A DNA stretch of 36,912 nucleotides, taken from a virus. Below the pieces are notes generated by a model. It saw nothing but the letters and a program-made list of their open reading frames with translations. It searched no databases and was not told the origin of the DNA. The stretch is taken from the IMG/VR virus record IMGVR_UViG_3300015371_000103, positions 1 through 36,912 of that record; one strand, given 5' to 3'. Below, in pieces: positions 28,383 to 34,823 of the stretch (its first letter is position 1; every line of letters begins with the position of its first letter). The position numbers and the translations under genes are program-made.

Positions 28383-29362
28383 TCGTTCGTCTCCTTGTCG
28401 GAATTGACACCGAAGGCGAACCGACGAGTGCTCAGATAGTCGGCCTTGCGCCGCTCCTTCCACTCCTCGATGTCGCGCTTCTCCTTCTCGGCGTCCACTT
28501 CCGACGCCTGAGGCGTGCCCTCCGTCTCCGGAGCGACTTCCTGTGGCTCGCCCCCTGGCTCTTCCTGAACCTGGGCGACGAGCATGGCCCTCACAGCGGG
28601 TGAGCGACCGCGAACAATGGACCGAAGCGCGAGCGCGGAGGTGGTCGCCGGGTAGGCGCCCATCGCGCAGGTGGTCACGTCATAGAGACCGTTGACCCGG
28701 GTGATGTCGCGCTCAATGATCTCCCTGTCGTTTTCCTCGACGATCCGCCACTCCTCGCCGTCCTCGGCGACGGTGAAGGCGAACGAGGCTTCCTTGATGT
28801 CTCGACGCTCGAGCAGGACGCGCAGGTCCTTCGCGTAGTCCGTCTTGGCTACGCGGCTGTAGAACTGCAGGCCGTGCGTGTCGCTCGAGAGCGTGAGCGT
28901 GTCGTTCCAGGTGGCCGAGAGAATCTTCGAGGTGTCGTGGTCCCAGACGTGCGCCACCGCCGGCCCGGCCTCCAGAACCTCGTCGAAAGCGCCGGGCATG
29001 ATCCGCTCGCGGAATCCACCCAGGTCGAGGCTCCAGGAGTCGTAAACCGAGGCGTAGCCGCGGACGTTGTAGAGCGAGAGCTTGTCGCCGGAGTCCCGCA
29101 GCTCCTCCACCGCGAAGGGGAAGTAGCGCTGCAGGTTCTCGTCGACGTCCGGGAGGAAATCGCGCAGTTCCTGTAGGCGATCGGCCACGTCTTGCCTATC
29201 GGCTTGACTGCTTTGCTCGCTCGCATAGAGCGCTGCGAGGTGGTCGTTGGCATCGGATTCGCTCGCGTGGCAGGCGACCAGCGAGCCGTCGCTGTCCTTG
29301 ACCACGCCGTAGGGCTTCGAGTCAGGGCACTGCGACGAGTTCTTGACGACGTGCCAGGGCAT
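28379..29362 (-). CDS. Prohead protease fused to an N-terminal small domain (327 aa)
   Basis: Residues 1-52 form a small separate domain (MPWHVVKNSSQCPDSKPYGV, then GSLVACHASESDANDHLAALYAS) that I recall as a stand-alone or fused module in actinophages. The protease follows from about 95: YNVRGYASVYDSWSLDLGGFRERIMPGAF, a His in AHVWDHD (138 or 142), and the Ser in KEASFAFTV (S193), the HK97-type serine protease pair. Between them, codons 53-57 (QADRQ) are a copy of the 13-nt motif, and GTG codon 59 (29188) has the spacing of a start. The ATG at 29362 follows the portal stop directly and has no clear ribosome site of its own. Two products, 327 and 269 residues, are possible. Confidence 0.85.
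   Translation of the reverse strand: MPWHVVKNSSQCPDSKPYGVVKDSDGSLVACHASESDANDHLAALYASEQSSQADRQDVADRLQELRDFLPDVDENLQRYFPFAVEELRDSGDKLSLYNVRGYASVYDSWSLDLGGFRERIMPGAFDEVLEAGPAVAHVWDHDTSKILSATWNDTLTLSSDTHGLQFYSRVAKTDYAKDLRVLLERRDIKEASFAFTVAEDGEEWRIVEENDREIIERDITRVNGLYDVTTCAMGAYPATTSALALRSIVRGRSPAVRAMLVAQVQEEPGGEPQEVAPETEGTPQASEVDAEKEKRDIEEWKERRKADYLSTRRFAFGVNSDKETNE
29193..29205 (-). repeat. 13-nt start-associated-type motif, copy 6 (inside the protease frame)
   Basis: AAGCCGATAGGCA read in frame as part of codons 53-57 of the protease gene. The base before it is C, so the codon is CAA instead of the TAA found at other copies. It ends four bases before GTG codon 59 at 29188. Confidence 0.95.
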
Positions 29363-30607
29363 CTAGGGCGCGACCTGGTTCTGGTTCGGGTTTGCCTGCC
29401 CTCCAACCGGCGTCAGCTGCGGCACCTTGCCCGGCTCCTTGGTCGGGTCGTCGGGAATCGGAGGCAGCGGCGCCTCGCCGCGCTTGGCCCTCGCCTCATC
29501 CGCCAGCAACGAGCCGTCCTGGATACGCATGTGCTCGACTTCTGCCGCCGTCTTGGCGTCTGTGCGGACGAGCTCGGCCGTGTCGAACTCCGGATAGAGC
29601 GAGCGATCGGGGAACAGGTCGGAATCGCTTCGGAATGCGATCTCGATCCGCCGGATCCGGGGCAAAAGCGCGACGTAGAGGCGAAGCAGCTCCTGCTCAC
29701 TGGTCGTGTTCCGCGGCGGCTCCGCGCCGAGCCAGGAAGGCGGCAGGCGGAAGATGTTCGCCACCTGGACGATGTTCAGCTTCTCGCTCTCGACGTACTG
29801 CGCATCGGCGAGGTTCATGCCCATCTTCGAGACCTTGGCGCCGTCCGTGAGCAGAACCGGCAGGTGAGAGTTGGAGACGCCCGAGTGGTTCCTGATCCAG
29901 CGGCGCAGGAAGTTCTTCTGCTCGTCCTCGGTCACCCTGCTGCCGGCCGGGAACTCGATCGCTGTGCCGAAGTTCGTTCCCTGGCCGAAGAAGCGACCCT
30001 CGAACTGGTCGCGCGCCATCTGCGCCCCGAGCTTCGTCCGGTGGACCCCGATCGGGCTGAGGCCCAGGTCGTTGCCGCTGAGGGTGAATCCGCGGATGTG
30101 GAGGATGTCGGCGGCGGTGTAGCGCTCCTCCCGGCCCTCGGCGTTCTTGATCAGGAAGTACTTCTCGCCCTGCTCGCGCTTGACCACGACCCGAGCCGGG
30201 TCGATCACCAGCAAGGCGATCACCTGTCCCGCCGCCTTCACCTTCTTGACGAAGGCGTTCCCGCCCGCCTCGACGCAGGCGGTGATGTCGCTGATGAAGT
30301 CAAACGGCGTGAAGTCGCCCATCCCCGGCAGGTCGTGCAGGAGGCCGTACTGCCAGCTGTCCGTCGCACGCCGTTTCTCGGCCTCGAAGCCCTGGTAGAC
30401 CGCCAGCGGCAGGCTTCCCATCGTCTCGGCGACCAGACGGATCGCCGCGGCCACCGCAGGCAGGCCGTAGGCGCTCTCGAGCGAGACCGGAAGAGGCGAA
30501 TACCCGCTCCCGGCGTTGATGTCCAGCCAGTTAGGCGGGCGCGAGTTGTCCTGCCAGCCGAGCGAGCGCTCCTCTGGCTTGCTACGCAGACGTGGCAGGA
30601 GGCGCAT
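29363..30607 (-). CDS. Portal protein, HK97 family (414 aa)
   Basis: The features are those of HK97-type portals: LPAVAAAIRLVAETMGSLPLAVYQG at the N-terminus, DFISDITACVEAGGNAFVKKVK, ADILHIRGFTLSGNDLGLSPIGVHRTKLGAQ, NFGTAIEFPAG, and VESEKLNIVQVANIFRLPPSWLG followed by TTSEQELLRLYVALLPRIRRIE. It makes the dodecameric ring through which DNA is packaged. The ATG is preceded by AGGAGGA and, just before it, motif copy 7. The C-terminal 50 residues are Pro/Asn-rich and probably flexible. Portal, protease and capsid are consecutive. Confidence 0.92.
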   Translation of the reverse strand: MRLLPRLRSKPEERSLGWQDNSRPPNWLDINAGSGYSPLPVSLESAYGLPAVAAAIRLVAETMGSLPLAVYQGFEAEKRRATDSWQYGLLHDLPGMGDFTPFDFISDITACVEAGGNAFVKKVKAAGQVIALLVIDPARVVVKREQGEKYFLIKNAEGREERYTAADILHIRGFTLSGNDLGLSPIGVHRTKLGAQMARDQFEGRFFGQGTNFGTAIEFPAGSRVTEDEQKNFLRRWIRNHSGVSNSHLPVLLTDGAKVSKMGMNLADAQYVESEKLNIVQVANIFRLPPSWLGAEPPRNTTSEQELLRLYVALLPRIRRIEIAFRSDSDLFPDRSLYPEFDTAELVRTDAKTAAEVEHMRIQDGSLLADEARAKRGEAPLPPIPDDPTKEPGKVPQLTPVGGQANPNQNQVAP

Positions 30608-30613
30608 TCCTCC

Positions 30614-30626
30614 TGCCTATCGGCTT
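30614..30626 (-). repeat. 13-nt start-associated-type motif, copy 7
   Basis: AAGCCGATAGGCA. With T at 30627 it gives the TAA stop of the Arc-like gene. It ends six bases before the portal ATG, and the following GGAGGA forms a canonical Shine-Dalgarno, so this copy has both signals. Confidence 0.95.
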
Positions 30627-30783
30627 AGCGAGTGCTTTTCGCCTTGAAGCTAGCCCGGAGCCGCTGGATGATCTCGGCGTTCATGCTGCGGCTGTTGTCA
30701 CTCGCCGCAGCCTTCACGCGCACATCCAACTCTGGGGGGAGTCGGAGTGTGCGGCGGGTCTGGTCGGTCTTAGGACGCGGCAT
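30625..30783 (-). CDS. Arc-like ribbon-helix-helix repressor (52 aa)
   Basis: After an N-terminal arm (MPRPKTDQTRR) come the strand TLRLPPEL, helix A (DVRVKAAASDNSR) and helix B (SMNAEIIQRLRASFKAK). The order and spacing closely follow phage P22 Arc (LRWPREV, RSVNSEIYQRVMESFKK). Dimers of such proteins bind paired operator half-sites spaced about one helical turn. The promoter 460 bases upstream has direct repeats 11 bases apart over its -10 region, a likely target. The ATG lies 14 bases inside the upstream gene, and the TAA stop is part of motif copy 7. Confidence 0.85.
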   Translation of the reverse strand: MPRPKTDQTRRTLRLPPELDVRVKAAASDNSRSMNAEIIQRLRASFKAKSTR

Positions 30784-30949
30784 CAAGCTTCACGGCTGAA
30801 CGAGGAACCGTGTCTCCAATGCCAGACTCGACATCGCGAATCTCGAACTCAGTCTCGTTCGGCTCGTTCATCACTTCGACGAGACGACGCTTGTAGACAC
30901 CAAACCGCTGTTCATCGGGGAAAGGCACGAATGTGACTTGCGCGTTCAT
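30770..30949 (-). CDS. Hypothetical protein upstream of the Arc-like gene (59 aa)
   Basis: The ATG at 30949 has a strong ribosome-binding site (AGGAGG, three bases upstream). The protein has two or three strands and a helix (QVTFVPFPDEQRFGVYKRRLVEVMN, ETEFEIRDVESGIGDTVPRS). An in-frame ATG at 30985 would add twelve residues starting MARPKTDPQRR, nearly the same as the first residues of the Arc-like protein. The added Gln-Arg-Arg codons are also the ribosome-binding site of the shorter form. I prefer the short form but cannot exclude the longer. Function is unknown. Confidence 0.6.
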   Translation of the reverse strand: MNAQVTFVPFPDEQRFGVYKRRLVEVMNEPNETEFEIRDVESGIGDTVPRSAVKLDAAS

Positions 30950-30987
30950 GTTCCTCCTCTGTGGGTCAGTCTTGGGGCGGGCCATCT

Positions 30988-31209
30988 TTAGTAAGCCACG
31001 CCGTCCCGAAAACGGACGGTCTCGCCGTTGATGATGCGGTAAGTGAGTTCGACACCCTTTGGATATCCAGCAGCCTCGCGGGCGTCCCAGTCGATGTAGT
31101 CGATTCCGTCGTCTGAGTCGACTTCTTCGATCTCTACGGAGTTGAAGTGTCCGCGGCACGCCTCGCGGCGATTGAAGCCGGGGCGGTTCATCTGATACTG
31201 CTCTGTCAT
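30988..31209 (-). CDS. First gene of the right operon, hypothetical protein (73 aa)
   Basis: The ATG follows AGGAGG (with an unused ATG in between that ends after two codons) and lies about 30 bases after the likely transcription start. The 73 residues have a basic N-terminus (YQMNRPGFNRREACRGHFN), then an acidic beta part (SVEIEEVDSDDGIDYIDWDA) and ELTYRIINGETVRFRDGVAY. The compact beta-rich pattern suggests a small SH3- or Tudor-like fold, as a guess. No family is recognised. It leads the operon of portal and capsid genes. Confidence 0.65.
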   Translation of the reverse strand: MTEQYQMNRPGFNRREACRGHFNSVEIEEVDSDDGIDYIDWDAREAAGYPKGVELTYRIINGETVRFRDGVAY

Positions 31210-31237
31210 CCCATTCCTCCTCTGTGTTTCCTTATCC

Positions 31238-31273
31238 ATGACACCAGTATGACACCATCTAAGGTGTTTGTCA
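31238..31273. promoter_or_regulatory. Repeated operator-like boxes over the right promoter
   Basis: On the plus strand atgacacc occurs at 31238-31245 and 31249-31256, exactly 11 bases apart, with one copy reaching across the -10 element. An inverted, less perfect copy (ggtgtttgtca) lies at 31263-31273 over the -35. One helical turn between half-sites is the geometry used by ribbon-helix-helix repressors, and an Arc-like gene lies downstream in the same operon. Confidence 0.6.
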
Positions 31274-31274
31274 A
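31246..31274 (-). promoter_or_regulatory. Sigma70-type promoter of the right (head gene) operon
   Basis: Minus strand TTGACA (31274-31269), 17 bases, CATACT (31251-31246) preceded by an extended -10 TG. The -35 is perfect; the -10 matches 4/6. It is located at the end of the glycosyltransferase gene, with the -35 overlapping its stop codon. It would drive the small genes, portal and following genes separately from terminase and the glycan cassette. Confidence 0.75.
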
Positions 31275-31966
31275 GCGCCAGGCTGCGCCAGAGGCGCGAA
31301 AACCTCGATCTTGTGAGAGTCCCGGAGCAGGTAGTAGCGCTGCGCACGCTTGTTGCGCTGCTCGTTGCGCTGGTTGCGGCGGTGCTCGATCACCAGATCG
31401 GTCGGGCAGCAGGGCAGCCCGCCGTTCTCCCAGAGACAGACCTCGTTCCCGCTCGCGTCCAGGCGCCGGTAGTCGAAGTGGGCGTAGCGGATGTGGAGCG
31501 TGGGGTGCGCCCGGTAGAGGTAGCGAGCTCCGTACTTGCCCGTCCCGCCCTCGAAGTCCTCGGTGATGTAGTAGCTGCCGACGTTCTCCTTGGTGTCCGC
31601 GAGCACGTCGCGGAAGTCGTGCGGGCAGGAGGTGACGAGCGAGTCGGCGTCGATGACCAGGATCCAGTCTACGTCCGGCTCGCACTCGAGCAGCGCGAGC
31701 TGTAGCGCGTGGTTTCGCTTCTCGACCTCGTTCCGCAGCCACGGAGTCTGCGGCGCCATGTAGGTGACGCCCATTTCGAGCGCCTGCGCGGTCCCGACGA
31801 TCGCGCCGGCCTGGATGTCGCCCGAGTGAGCCTCAGCCTGCGGGAAGAGCCGGTAGGCGCCGTCGACCGCGACGATGTGATCGGCTACCCCGTTGAGTGA
31901 GGCCACGCACGCGCTCAGCCAGTCCGGTCGCTCGTCGAAGAAGCTGATCAGCGCGACGACCTTCAC
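31271..31966 (-). CDS. GT2-like glycosyltransferase (231 aa)
   Basis: The N-terminus MKVVALISFFDERPDWLSACVASL starts a GT-A Rossmann-like fold; HIVAVDGAYRLFP follows strand two; and LVIDADSL (D106-A-D108) is the metal-binding DxD. Downstream the protein has ENVGSYYITEDFEGGTGKYG and LHIRYAHFDYR, with a Cys-rich GLPCCPTDLVIEHRRNQRN. The fold fits retaining or inverting family 2-like transferases that use nucleotide sugars. The acceptor is unknown; virion proteins or host wall are both possible. The GTG overlaps the preceding stop (GTGA). It is the last gene of the glycan cassette and precedes the right promoter. Confidence 0.7.
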   Translation of the reverse strand: MKVVALISFFDERPDWLSACVASLNGVADHIVAVDGAYRLFPQAEAHSGDIQAGAIVGTAQALEMGVTYMAPQTPWLRNEVEKRNHALQLALLECEPDVDWILVIDADSLVTSCPHDFRDVLADTKENVGSYYITEDFEGGTGKYGARYLYRAHPTLHIRYAHFDYRRLDASGNEVCLWENGGLPCCPTDLVIEHRRNQRNEQRNKRAQRYYLLRDSHKIEVFAPLAQPGA

Positions 31967-32097
31967 TCGAAACGCGCCAGCATTCGGTTCATCCAGTGCA
32001 GGTAGGCATTGAGCGCACGCAAGACAAGCACCGCCACAGGCTCAAACAAACGGAGCAATTCTCTCTTGGCCTCATCTGCATCGCTTTGAAGCGTCAT
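31963..32097 (-). CDS. Very small hypothetical protein (44 aa)
   Basis: An ATG with a strong ribosome-binding site (GAGGAGGAAAGC) opens a 44-codon frame: an acidic start (LQSDADEAKREL), a hydrophobic helix (LLRLFEPVAVLVLRALNAYLHW), and MNRMLARFE. Its stop overlaps the start of the next glycosyltransferase (GTGA). The strong ribosome site supports translation. It may be a small amphipathic or membrane-associated peptide. Function unknown. Confidence 0.6.
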   Translation of the reverse strand: MTLQSDADEAKRELLRLFEPVAVLVLRALNAYLHWMNRMLARFE

Positions 32098-32107
32098 GCT
32101 TTCCTCC

Positions 32108-32245
32108 TCAAGTCAGAATTGTGAGCACAACTACGAGACCAGCGACCGCAACAGCGATCCCGCCGAGCAGGGCGAGCGGTGCCCACCTGTTAGCGAATGA
32201 CCGCTCATCCGGGTTCTCGATCGGGTGCCTCGAGGTCCTACTCAC
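32108..32245 (-). CDS. Small single-pass membrane protein (45 aa)
   Basis: A GTG overlapping the epimerase stop (GTGA) starts a 45-codon frame. The N-terminal half is polar and basic; the C-terminal half is one transmembrane helix (WAPLALLGGIAVAVAGLVVVLTIL). It ends ten bases before the next ATG. Position within the glycan cassette suggests it could anchor cassette enzymes at the membrane, which is only a guess. Confidence 0.55.
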   Translation of the reverse strand: MSRTSRHPIENPDERSFANRWAPLALLGGIAVAVAGLVVVLTILT

Positions 32246-33111
32246 GCAGCCATCTCCTGCCTATTTTCAAGCCAGCGCAGCGTCCGCAGCATCCCTTCCT
32301 CGAGCTCGACCTCCGGCTTCCAGCCCAGCAAGCAGAGCTTCTCGGTCGAGAGGCGCTTGATGACCGTCTGCCGAGCCGGCGGATCGACCTCCCGGATCAG
32401 CTCATGCGGGGCGCCGACGAGGTCGCAGGCCATCTCTGCCACCCTCCGCATCGAGGTGTTGTTGTCGTCGCGGCCGATGTTCCAGTCTCCGTAGTCCCCG
32501 AACTCGATCACCATCCGAATCGCGCGCACTGTGTCGCCGATCCAGCACCAGGAGCGCTCGCCGCCGCGGTGAACGGTCAACGGGACTCCGCGCATCGCAC
32601 AATCGAGGAACTGCGTCAGCGCCGCCCTCCCACTTCCGGGAGGATGACCGGGCCCGTAGGGCATCGACAGGCGCAGCACGGTCAGGTTCTCGGGCGCATA
32701 GAGGCGGCAGACGTCCTCCCCCCAGCGCTTCGAGAGGCCATAGAGGTTGTGCGGGTCGGCCCAGTGCAGCTGGTCCTCGCGCCAGGTGTGCTCGCAGCCG
32801 TCTCCGTAGACCTCCGAGGACGAGGCGTAGACGAGCGGGATGCCCTGCTCACCGCAGACCGACGCCACCAAGGCCGTCATGCCGGCGTTGGAGTTGACCG
32901 TCTCGAGCAAGTCCACCTCGCCGAACAGCCGTCCGACCTTCGCGGCCAAGTGGATGACCAGATCGGGCTTCGTGGCAGTGACCAGACGCAGCGCCGTGCC
33001 CGGAACAAGCAGGTCTTCCTCGCGATCGACCGCGATCACGTCGTGCTGGACGAGCTCGGGGCAGAGGTGCGAGCCGATGAAGCCGCGGGCGCCGGTGACC
33101 AGGATCTTCAA
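32242..33111 (-). CDS. NAD-dependent sugar epimerase/dehydratase, extended SDR (289 aa)
   Basis: The N-terminal nucleotide-binding motif is GARGFIGS (residues 7-14), with a cofactor-contacting Asp at the end of strand two (VIAVDRE). LVIHLAAKVG, YASSSEVYG and the catalytic Tyr-x3-Lys in YGLSKRWGE (Y124, K128) complete the extended short-chain dehydrogenase pattern. The C-terminal half contains RLSMPYGPGHPPG and IGDTVRAIRMVIEFG. Such enzymes change the stereochemistry or oxidation state of nucleotide sugars. The substrate is not evident; GDP- or UDP-hexoses are typical. The TTG start overlaps the upstream stop (TTGA). It presumably supplies the sugar donor for the neighbouring transferases. Confidence 0.85.
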   Translation of the reverse strand: MKILVTGARGFIGSHLCPELVQHDVIAVDREEDLLVPGTALRLVTATKPDLVIHLAAKVGRLFGEVDLLETVNSNAGMTALVASVCGEQGIPLVYASSSEVYGDGCEHTWREDQLHWADPHNLYGLSKRWGEDVCRLYAPENLTVLRLSMPYGPGHPPGSGRAALTQFLDCAMRGVPLTVHRGGERSWCWIGDTVRAIRMVIEFGDYGDWNIGRDDNNTSMRRVAEMACDLVGAPHELIREVDPPARQTVIKRLSTEKLCLLGWKPEVELEEGMLRTLRWLENRQEMAA

Positions 33112-33290
33112 GATCGAGCCTCCGGGTGGAGGGCTTGGCGCAACACTTCGTCTGCTGTGCCGTCACCGCGTTCTCCGTCAATCCACTCCCGCAGCGCCGC
33201 CTCCCGCTCGCGCGCTCGATCGAGCTTGGATTGGACAGCGTCGATCGAGTCCAGCAAGCGCACCAGTTCTCGCTCCATCTCGCTCTTCAC
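33108..33290 (-). CDS. Small coiled-coil protein (60 aa)
   Basis: A GTG overlapping the GT17-like stop begins a 60-residue, highly charged helix: SEMERELVRLLDSIDAVQSKL, then DRAREREAALREWIDGERG. The heptad pattern suggests a coiled-coil dimer or a helix that binds a partner. It ends in TTGA overlap with the epimerase start. No function; it may bring two cassette enzymes together. The exact overlaps support it as a real gene. Confidence 0.6.
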   Translation of the reverse strand: MKSEMERELVRLLDSIDAVQSKLDRAREREAALREWIDGERGDGTADEVLRQALHPEARS

Positions 33291-34081
33291 GCAGCCACCG
33301 CCGCAGGCTCCTCAATGAACATGTGCGCGAATAACTCACGGTTATCGAGCGCATAAGGCGGGGCTTCCCAGTCCGGCACCCAGTCGCACTGTCTCTCGGG
33401 CCGGTCGAACAGGTCCCAGCCCGTTCTGCGGCAATACTCGAAGTGCTCAGGCGCCCTTTTCGCCCACTCGACGCACCAGTCGTCGGCGATGTTGGCGATC
33501 TTCTCGCGCATCGCCTTGCCGTCGAGCTGGTAGGCGAGGGGCCAGCCGGCCACTGCTTGCAAGGCAGGGAAGCCAGCTTCGCAGAACTGCGTCAGACCAT
33601 GCCCGGAAGCCTCGCGCAGCTTGCGCCCGCTGATCAGAGTCGCCCTGGTGCCGTTCCTGACCGGCTTTTCGCGCCAGACCCAGTTCAGGTAGTACATGTG
33701 CATGGTCATCTCGAGCTTGACGGGGTGCTCGGCGGCCAGTTCCGGGTCGAGGAAGCGCGGGTCGGGGATCTCGTCGACGTCGCTGACCAGGAGCACGTCG
33801 TCGTCCTCCAACTCCACCGCGGCCAGCATCTCGTCGCGCTGGGTCCGCTCCCGCGTCCAGTAGCCCATGTTCCCGCGCAGGTCGAGCTGCAGGTAGGAAA
33901 TCTGCTCGATCCAGGGCGCAAACCGCTCGACCTGCTGTTCGAACCAGAACGGCTTCTCCACTCCGCGCTGGGTGACGTTCGCCTCGCAGACGACGTGCCT
34001 GTCCACGACACCCTCGAGCGTGCCCAGTCGAATCTCGAGCACGTCGGCCTCGCCGTTGTAGGGCGTGCAGGACCAGATCAT
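33287..34081 (-). CDS. GT17-like glycosyltransferase (264 aa)
   Basis: The start MIWSCTPYNGEADVLEIRLGT matches the characteristic opening of CAZy family GT17 (beta-1,4-N-acetylglucosaminyltransferase type), in which a small 'PxNE.D.LEIR' motif is followed by VVCEANVTQRG and KPFWFEQ. The metal-binding box is LLVSDVDEIPDP (D101-V-D103). Later LEMTMHMYYLNWVWREKP and GTRATLISGRKL fit the rest of that family. The likely reaction is transfer of a GlcNAc-like sugar to an existing glycan. The ATG overlaps the stop of the small Cys protein (ATGA). GT17 genes are uncommon in phages, though known in large environmental ones. Confidence 0.8.
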   Translation of the reverse strand: MIWSCTPYNGEADVLEIRLGTLEGVVDRHVVCEANVTQRGVEKPFWFEQQVERFAPWIEQISYLQLDLRGNMGYWTRERTQRDEMLAAVELEDDDVLLVSDVDEIPDPRFLDPELAAEHPVKLEMTMHMYYLNWVWREKPVRNGTRATLISGRKLREASGHGLTQFCEAGFPALQAVAGWPLAYQLDGKAMREKIANIADDWCVEWAKRAPEHFEYCRRTGWDLFDRPERQCDWVPDWEAPPYALDNRELFAHMFIEEPAAVAA

Positions 34082-34257
34082 TCCCAGGTCATCCCCCCGC
34101 AACCAGGCTCGTGGTCAACATGGCCTCGCTCATCCTCAACGCGGCCGCACTGAACGCACTTCATCCGAGCAGTGGGCGGCGTCTTGAACTTGTCGCTGCC
34201 GTAGATCCAGCCGATAAACCGCAAAAACCAGGGCTCTCGATAGCTCGTGCTGGTCAA
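34078..34257 (-). CDS. Small Cys/His zinc-binding-type protein (59 aa)
   Basis: A TTG overlapping the stop of the first glycosyltransferase (TTGA) begins 59 codons: a hydrophobic/basic first half (EPWFLRFIGWIYGSDKFKTPP) and a second half with MKCVQCGRVED and GHVDHEPGCGG. The C-x2-C followed by His and Cys residues looks like a small zinc ribbon. Its stop overlaps the GT17-like ATG. It could help position the enzymes or bind nucleic acid. Function unknown. Confidence 0.6.
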   Translation of the reverse strand: MTSTSYREPWFLRFIGWIYGSDKFKTPPTARMKCVQCGRVEDERGHVDHEPGCGGMTWE

Positions 34258-34823
34258 AACTGCCCTCCCGCCTCGACGTACAGCTGCCAGTCGTCGTCGA
34301 TCGTCTCCAACCGGCCCTCGGCAGCGTAGTAGTGGGTGAAGAGGTAGTCCCGGCAGACGACAGTCGGGTATCCGAGCTCCTGTCCGCGGTGCCAGACCCA
34401 GTTGTCGGTGTAGTAGTGCTGGTCGATCGTCCAGCCGCCCTGCTCCCACTGCGCGCGGCTGAGTAAGGGAATGCGGGCGATGTTGGTCTCGACGCCGTCT
34501 TCCATCTCAGTCCCCCACTGACCACAGGACTCCAGGGTCCCGTCCGGCTTCAGAATCCGCGGGCAGGGGAGTTTTCCGGTCTTGACACACTCGATCGCGG
34601 GCTTCCACCAGCCCGGATGCGGCTCGAGGTCGTCGGCGCTGAAGTGGATGTAGTCGCCGGTTGCCTGCGCGCCGCCCTCGGCCCAGGCCTCACCGCAGGT
34701 CGGGCGGTTGTGAATCTCGATCAACTCGACCGGCATCTCCTCAGCAGTTGTCCGGTAGGCGTCCACGCAGCGGCGAAGGTGATGCTCGCGGCCTCGGATC
34801 GTCGGGATGACCACCGAAATCAC
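34254..34823 (-). CDS. GT2 family glycosyltransferase (189 aa)
   Basis: The GTG overlaps the terminase stop (GTGA) and starts [24 protein letters not shown], a classic GT2 opening. IELIEIHNRP-like and GGAQATGDYIHFSADDLEPHPGW give the nucleotide-sugar and metal-binding site (D64, D65). The rest (VWHRGQELGYPTVVCRDYLFTHYYAAEG) includes the expected His/Tyr-rich end. At 189 residues it is a minimal GT-A enzyme. Frames upstream to 34937 are shadows of the terminase. It is the first gene of the glycan cassette and is translationally coupled to terminase. Confidence 0.8.
   Translation of the reverse strand: MISVVIPTIRGREHHLRRCVDAYRTTAEEMPVELIEIHNRPTCGEAWAEGGAQATGDYIHFSADDLEPHPGWWKPAIECVKTGKLPCPRILKPDGTLESCGQWGTEMEDGVETNIARIPLLSRAQWEQGGWTIDQHYYTDNWVWHRGQELGYPTVVCRDYLFTHYYAAEGRLETIDDDWQLYVEAGGQF

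Noticed and set aside
29192-30628. Long plus-strand open frame of 478 codons opposite the portal gene
   Set aside because: The portal protein on the minus strand has clear family motifs; the antisense product is low-complexity Arg/Leu-rich and has no start signal of note.
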